DNA from: Methanosarcinales archaeon
Lineage (GTDB): Archaea > Halobacteriota > Methanosarcinia > Methanotrichales > Methanotrichaceae
Length of the DNA stretch: 16,854 bases
Reading direction: 5' to 3'
Assembly: GCA_013415595.1 (NCBI GenBank)
Contig: JAAEEW010000208.1
Coordinates: forward strand, 1-16,854
The notes under the pieces were generated by a model. The model was not told where the DNA came from and ran no database searches. It worked only from the letters and a program-made list of their open reading frames with translations. A program made the translations under genes and the position numbers. Below, one piece after another: positions 13,232 through 16,854 of this stretch (the stretch's first letter is position 1; each line of letters opens with the position of its first letter).

Positions 13232-13262
13232 CTTTTCATACCCTTCCAGGGACATATCTTTT

Positions 13263-16200
13263 GTGACCGCCTTCGAGAAGCTGCACCCGGAGATAAGGAA
13301 GCTGCTGGCCGGGCAGGGCATTGTCGAGCCCACCGCCCCCCAGGAGCTGGCCATCCCACCCATCCTGAAGGGGGAGCACGTTCTCCTGATCGCCCCCACC
13401 GGGACGGGAAAGACGGAGGCGGCGGGCCTTCCCCTCTTCCACAAGATTCTGTCCGAGAGGGGGGAGGGCAACCGGGCGCTCTACATCACGCCTCTGCGGG
13501 CCCTCAACCGGGATATGCTGCGGCGGTTTCAGGAATGGGGGGGCGCACTGGGGATCACCGTGGCCGTCAGGCACGGGGACACCACCCAGAGCGAGCGGGC
13601 CAGGCAGTCCCGCAAGCCTCCGGAGCTGCTGATCACCACCCCGGAGACCCTGCAGGTCATGCTCACCGGCAAGAGGCTTCGCCACAACCTGGCCGGGGTG
13701 AGGACGGTGGTGGTGGACGAGGTGCACGAGCTGGCCAGCTCCAAGCGGGGCTCTCAGCTAGCGGTCCTCCTGGAGAGGCTGGTGGAGGTGGCGGGGGAGT
13801 TTCAGCGGGTGGGGCTCTCGGCCACCGTGGGCTCGCCGGAGGAGGTGGCCCGGCTCCTGGCCGGGTCCGGCCGCCCCTGCCGGATCGTCAACGCCGACGT
13901 GGAGCGGGCCGTCCGCTTCCGGGTGGCCAGCCCCAGGGTGACCCGGGCGGACCACTCCCTCGGCCGGGAGCTGGAGTGCGAGCCCGGCCTGGCCGCCCAG
14001 ATCCGGTGGATCAGGGAGACGGTCAGGAAGAGGAAGTGCCTCATCTTCGTCAACACCAGGCAGGCGGCGGAGGTCCTGGGCTCCCGGTTCAAACAGCTGG
14101 GCGAGCCCATCGGAGTTCACCACGGCAGCCTGTCCCGGGAGGCCAGGATCGAGGCGGAGGAGGCCTTCAAGGACGGGGCGCTGCAGGGGCTCATCTGCAC
14201 CTCGTCCATGGAGCTGGGGATCGATATCGGTGACGTGGACCACGTCATCCAGTACAGCTCTCCCCGGGAGGTGGCCAGGCTGCTGCAGCGGGTGGGCCGG
14301 TCCGGCCACAGGATCGGCATGACCTCCTCCGGGACCATAATCGCCACCGGGCCCGACGACATCGCCGAGGCCTGCGCCATCGCCCGCCGGGCGGCAGAGG
14401 GCAGACTGGAGGAGATCCTGATCCACCACCAGCCTGCAGACGTGCTGGCCAATCAGCTGGTAGGGCTGACCCTGGACTTCGGAGACCTGGACCTGGAGCG
14501 AGCCCTGAAGATAGTGGCCCGCTCCTATCCCTTCCGGGAACTGACCAGGGAGGACCTGGGACGGGTGGTCTACGAGGTGCAGGACCACCGCCTGCTGGGT
14601 GAGGAGGGGGGAGTGATCCAGCGCCGTCGCAAGGGCCTGGAGTACTACTACGAGAACCTGTCCATGATCCCGGACGAGAAGAGGTACGAGGTCTACGACA
14701 TGGTATCCCGCAAGTCGGTGGGCACCCTGGACGAGGCCTTCGTGATCAACTTCGCCAACCCCGGAGCCACCTTCATCACCCGGGGAGAGATCTGGGAGAT
14801 CGCGGAGATCGAGGACGACCGCATCAAGGTGGTGCCTATCCACCGCAGCGGGGAGATTCCGAGCTGGACCGGAGAGGAGATCCCGGTGCCCTTCCAGGTG
14901 GCCCAGGAGGTAGGAAACATCCGGGCCCGGGTGGCCGCACTCCTGGAAGGAGGGGCGGCAGACTGCTCCGGGCCGGACTGCGGTGGGGATGAGGGCAGCG
15001 AGATAGACAGCAGCTCTGTGGAAGGCAGCTATGCAGATGACAGCTTCGTAGATGACAGCTATGCAGAGGGCAGCTCCTCGAGGGGCGGAGGGGCAGGCCG
15101 GGCCCAGGGTGGCGAAGGATGGGATGGAGACGAAGACCGGACGGAAGCTCCCGGGAGGGGCCGCAGAGGAAGGGAGGCGGCGGTGAGGATGCTGATGGAC
15201 TGCTACCCGGTGGAGAGGGAGGCAGCGGAGGAGATGGTGGGCCTGATCCAGAGCCAGCTTGCCAAAAACCTGGAGGTGCCCGACCACCGCACCGTCACCG
15301 TGGAGTCGGAAGGCCCAACCGTGGTGATCAACGCCTGCTTCGGCCACAAGGCCAACGACGCCCTGGGCCGGGTGATCACCGCCCTCCTCTCAGCCCGGTT
15401 TGGCAGCAGCGTGGGGATGGAGATCGATCCCTACCGCATCACCCTGGAGCTTCCCCGCACCGTGCTGGCCGATGAGGTGGTCTCCATGCTGGACCAGCTC
15501 GACCCGGAGCACGTGAGGACCATCCTGGAGCTGACCCTGAAGAACACCACCCTCCTTCGCTGGAAGATGGTGCACGTGGCCCGGAAGTTCGGGGCGCTTC
15601 GCCGAGATGTCGACTACGAGCGGGTGTCCATGATCCGGCTGCTGGCCATCTTCGAGGAGACGCCCATGTACGACGAGGCCCTGCGGGAGATATTCCAGGA
15701 CCGGCTGGACGTGGTGCGGGCCCGGGAGGTGCTGGAGAGGATGAAGACCGGAGAGATCCGGGTACTGGCCAGCTCCTCCAGCCCCATCGGCTCTTCCGGC
15801 CGGGGCGGAGGCCGGGACATGACCTCGCCGGAGCACGCCGACGGGGCGGTGCTGGACCTGCTGAAGGGCCGCATCATGAGCGATCACGTGATCCTGTTTT
15901 GCGTCAACTGCAAGAAGTGGAAGTCCAACCGGGAGGTGAGCCGGGTCCCGGAGACGCCGGAGTGCCCCCTGTGCGGCTCCCGGATGGTGGCCGCCCTCAA
16001 GCCCTGGGAGGACGAGGAGATCAAGGTGGTCAGGAAGCCGGAGAAGAGCAAGACCGCGGAGGACCGCCGCCGGACCAGGAGGGTCTACCGCAACGCCAAC
16101 CTGGTGCTGAGCCACGGCAGGACCGCGGCCATCGCCCTGGCCAGCCGGGGCCTTGGGCCGGAGACCGCCGCCCGGGTGATACGAAAGCTGCAGACCAGCG

Positions 16201-16271
16201 AGGAGGAGTTCTACCGGGACATCCTGCGGGCGGAGAGGGACTACGCCCGGACCAAGAGGTTCTGGAGCTGA
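13263..16271 (+). CDS. lhr: Lhr-type superfamily 2 ATP-dependent DNA helicase with inserted low-complexity repeat
   Basis: A 1002-residue helicase. RecA1 carries a Q-like motif (PTAPQELA, ~23-30), Walker A APTGTGKT (44-51), TPLRALNR, TPETL, DEVH (152-155) and LSAT (185-188). RecA2 carries IFVNTRQAAE, CTSSMELGIDIGDVD and the arginine-finger motif RLLQRVGRSGHR (~338-349). The Lhr winged-helix and C-terminal domains follow. C880/C883 and C901/C904 (FCVNC...CPLC) form a zinc site near the end. Lhr enzymes unwind DNA/RNA hybrids and forks in repair; archaeal members are poorly understood. An insert of about 70 residues near 565-640 is Gly/Ser/Asp-rich and contains a 15-bp array. The GTG at 13263 is the first start after an in-frame stop at 13221. 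Confidence 0.93.
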   Translation: MTAFEKLHPEIRKLLAGQGIVEPTAPQELAIPPILKGEHVLLIAPTGTGKTEAAGLPLFHKILSERGEGNRALYITPLRALNRDMLRRFQEWGGALGITVAVRHGDTTQSERARQSRKPPELLITTPETLQVMLTGKRLRHNLAGVRTVVVDEVHELASSKRGSQLAVLLERLVEVAGEFQRVGLSATVGSPEEVARLLAGSGRPCRIVNADVERAVRFRVASPRVTRADHSLGRELECEPGLAAQIRWIRETVRKRKCLIFVNTRQAAEVLGSRFKQLGEPIGVHHGSLSREARIEAEEAFKDGALQGLICTSSMELGIDIGDVDHVIQYSSPREVARLLQRVGRSGHRIGMTSSGTIIATGPDDIAEACAIARRAAEGRLEEILIHHQPADVLANQLVGLTLDFGDLDLERALKIVARSYPFRELTREDLGRVVYEVQDHRLLGEEGGVIQRRRKGLEYYYENLSMIPDEKRYEVYDMVSRKSVGTLDEAFVINFANPGATFITRGEIWEIAEIEDDRIKVVPIHRSGEIPSWTGEEIPVPFQVAQEVGNIRARVAALLEGGAADCSGPDCGGDEGSEIDSSSVEGSYADDSFVDDSYAEGSSSRGGGAGRAQGGEGWDGDEDRTEAPGRGRRGREAAVRMLMDCYPVEREAAEEMVGLIQSQLAKNLEVPDHRTVTVESEGPTVVINACFGHKANDALGRVITALLSARFGSSVGMEIDPYRITLELPRTVLADEVVSMLDQLDPEHVRTILELTLKNTTLLRWKMVHVARKFGALRRDVDYERVSMIRLLAIFEETPMYDEALREIFQDRLDVVRAREVLERMKTGEIRVLASSSSPIGSSGRGGGRDMTSPEHADGAVLDLLKGRIMSDHVILFCVNCKKWKSNREVSRVPETPECPLCGSRMVAALKPWEDEEIKVVRKPEKSKTAEDRRRTRRVYRNANLVLSHGRTAAIALASRGLGPETAARVIRKLQTSEEEFYRDILRAERDYARTKRFWS
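15006..15080. repeat. 15-bp tandem array (5 units) inside lhr
   Basis: Five in-phase units of 15 bp built on GATGACAGCTATGCA code SSSVE, GSYAD, DSFVD, DSYAE, GSSSR-like pentapeptides (about residues 582-606). They interrupt the domain between the winged-helix region and the C-terminal core. The units differ in sequence from those in ogg2. Confidence 0.88.
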
Positions 16272-16466
16272 AAATAGCGGCTGGCGAGCTGAGTCTCGCA
16301 AACCAAAGAGCCGATTGCGTGAAGGAATAGGGATGACAAAAGGGATGACAACGGCTATAGGGATGCGGGAGATTATTCAGCATTGATACTGTTGAGGAGC
16401 TTCGATAGGAGATATCGCCCCCATATATAATAATAGTAATCACAGCCCTTTGATTTGAGGTGATAG
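16272..16466. other. Non-coding gap after lhr with promoter-like TATA box
   Basis: No gene seen. TAGGGATG recurs three times between about 16328 and 16370. ATATATAA (16423-16430) is a strong TATA box on the plus strand, with a predicted start near 16455-16460, followed by GAGGTGATAG. Confidence 0.5.
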
Positions 16467-16854
16467 TCTTTAAGCAACCCTGAGCGCTGGAGCCGACACC
16501 GCCCACTGCCCCTGGACATAGAAGCCCGGCTGCTGAACCTGACGGAGCTCTGGGAGAGGGAGGGCGTGCTGCTGGCCTACCTGTTCGGCTCTCTGGCGGC
16601 CAGGAACCAGCGCATGGAAAGGCCCCCAGGTGACGTGGACCTGGCAATCCTCACCAGAGAGGGCCTGACCCTGGGCTGTACGAGGCCCTGACAGATGCCC
16701 TGGGCAGAAAGACTGGATGTGGTGGATCTGAAGAGCGCCTCGCCCGTTCTTCGATTCGAGATCCTTCGTGAAGGGCGGCCTATCTACGTATCAGACCAGG
16801 ATATCAAAGAGCGCTACGAGATGGAGACCATCCATCTCTACCGGGTGACGGCGC
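16467..16854 (+). pseudogene. Frameshifted nucleotidyltransferase (MntA-type) antitoxin remnant, cut by window edge
   Basis: One plus-strand frame reads LDIEARLLNLTELWEREGV, then LLAYLFGSLAARN...PPGDVDLAIL, the nucleotidyltransferase motif GS(x)nD-x-D. After LTREGLTLG the frame runs into a TGA at 16689. Homology continues in the shifted frame as LYEALTDALGRK (16676-16711) and then returns to the first frame as LDVVDLKSASPVLRFEILREGRPIYV (from 16713), as if one base were lost near 16673-16676 and one gained at 16712. No ATG, GTG or TTG start exists in the first frame after the stop at 16464. It could be a decayed gene or sequence errors. A HEPN partner may lie beyond the edge. Confidence 0.68.

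Noticed and set aside
13758..15347. A long minus-strand open frame opposite lhr
   Set aside because: It lies wholly within lhr, which has all helicase motifs. The translation is rich in Leu/Gly/His/Asp/Pro as expected for the reverse frame of a GC-rich gene and matches no family I know.

Overview
This is a GC-rich window whose gene families and signals point to a methanogenic euryarchaeon. The evidence is an FprA-type flavodiiron protein, a ferredoxin-disulfide reductase catalytic subunit fused to rubredoxin, an archaeal Lhr-type helicase with a C-terminal zinc site, an Ogg2-type 8-oxoguanine glycosylase, and TATA-like boxes ahead of several genes. A Methanothrix-like host is my guess from gene content and base composition; no marker gene here proves it.

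Layout. From 1 to about 10.9 kb every gene lies on the minus strand. Reading left to right: a partial larE (window edge), ogg2 with a repeat-coded N-terminal extension, a TauE/SafE permease, a HepT/MntA (HEPN/nucleotidyltransferase) toxin-antitoxin pair, an FprA flavodiiron protein, a FAD-dependent disulfide reductase with a His/Asp-rich tail, a 47-residue YHS-domain protein, a CopA-type copper P-type ATPase, a Trp/His-rich SHOCT membrane protein, a ferredoxin-disulfide reductase carrying two rubredoxin domains, a glutaredoxin-like protein and a 2TM-domain protein. From 11.2 kb the genes are mostly on the plus strand: a secreted nuclease-like (SNase fold) protein, an unrecognised 179-residue helical protein, a TIGR00725/LOG-like protein (minus), a 1002-residue Lhr helicase and, at the right edge, a frameshifted nucleotidyltransferase-antitoxin remnant.

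How they fit together. The middle of the window reads as a redox- and metal-stress island. SHOCT protein, CopA and YHS protein form one tight transcription unit, probably for copper export, closed by a hairpin/T-tract terminator. The reductase and FprA (an O2-reducing flavodiiron enzyme in methanogens) lie next, then in the other direction a glutaredoxin plus ferredoxin-disulfide reductase-rubredoxin pair that would feed low-potential electrons to disulfides. Ogg2 repairs oxidised guanine. No transcription regulator is encoded in the metal operon.

The most striking pattern not explained by the genes is repeated short-period tandem duplication. There is a 15-bp array inside ogg2, a second, sequence-unrelated 15-bp array inside lhr, a 12-bp array directly upstream of the copper operon, a 12-bp array just past the reductase stop codon, 16-bp duplications in two intergenic spaces, and a 117-bp duplication that created the second rubredoxin domain. 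The mntA-hepT pair has a three-half-site AATATCT/AGATATT operator-like element just upstream of its start codon. These repeat and operator observations are read directly from the sequence; their functions are inferred.
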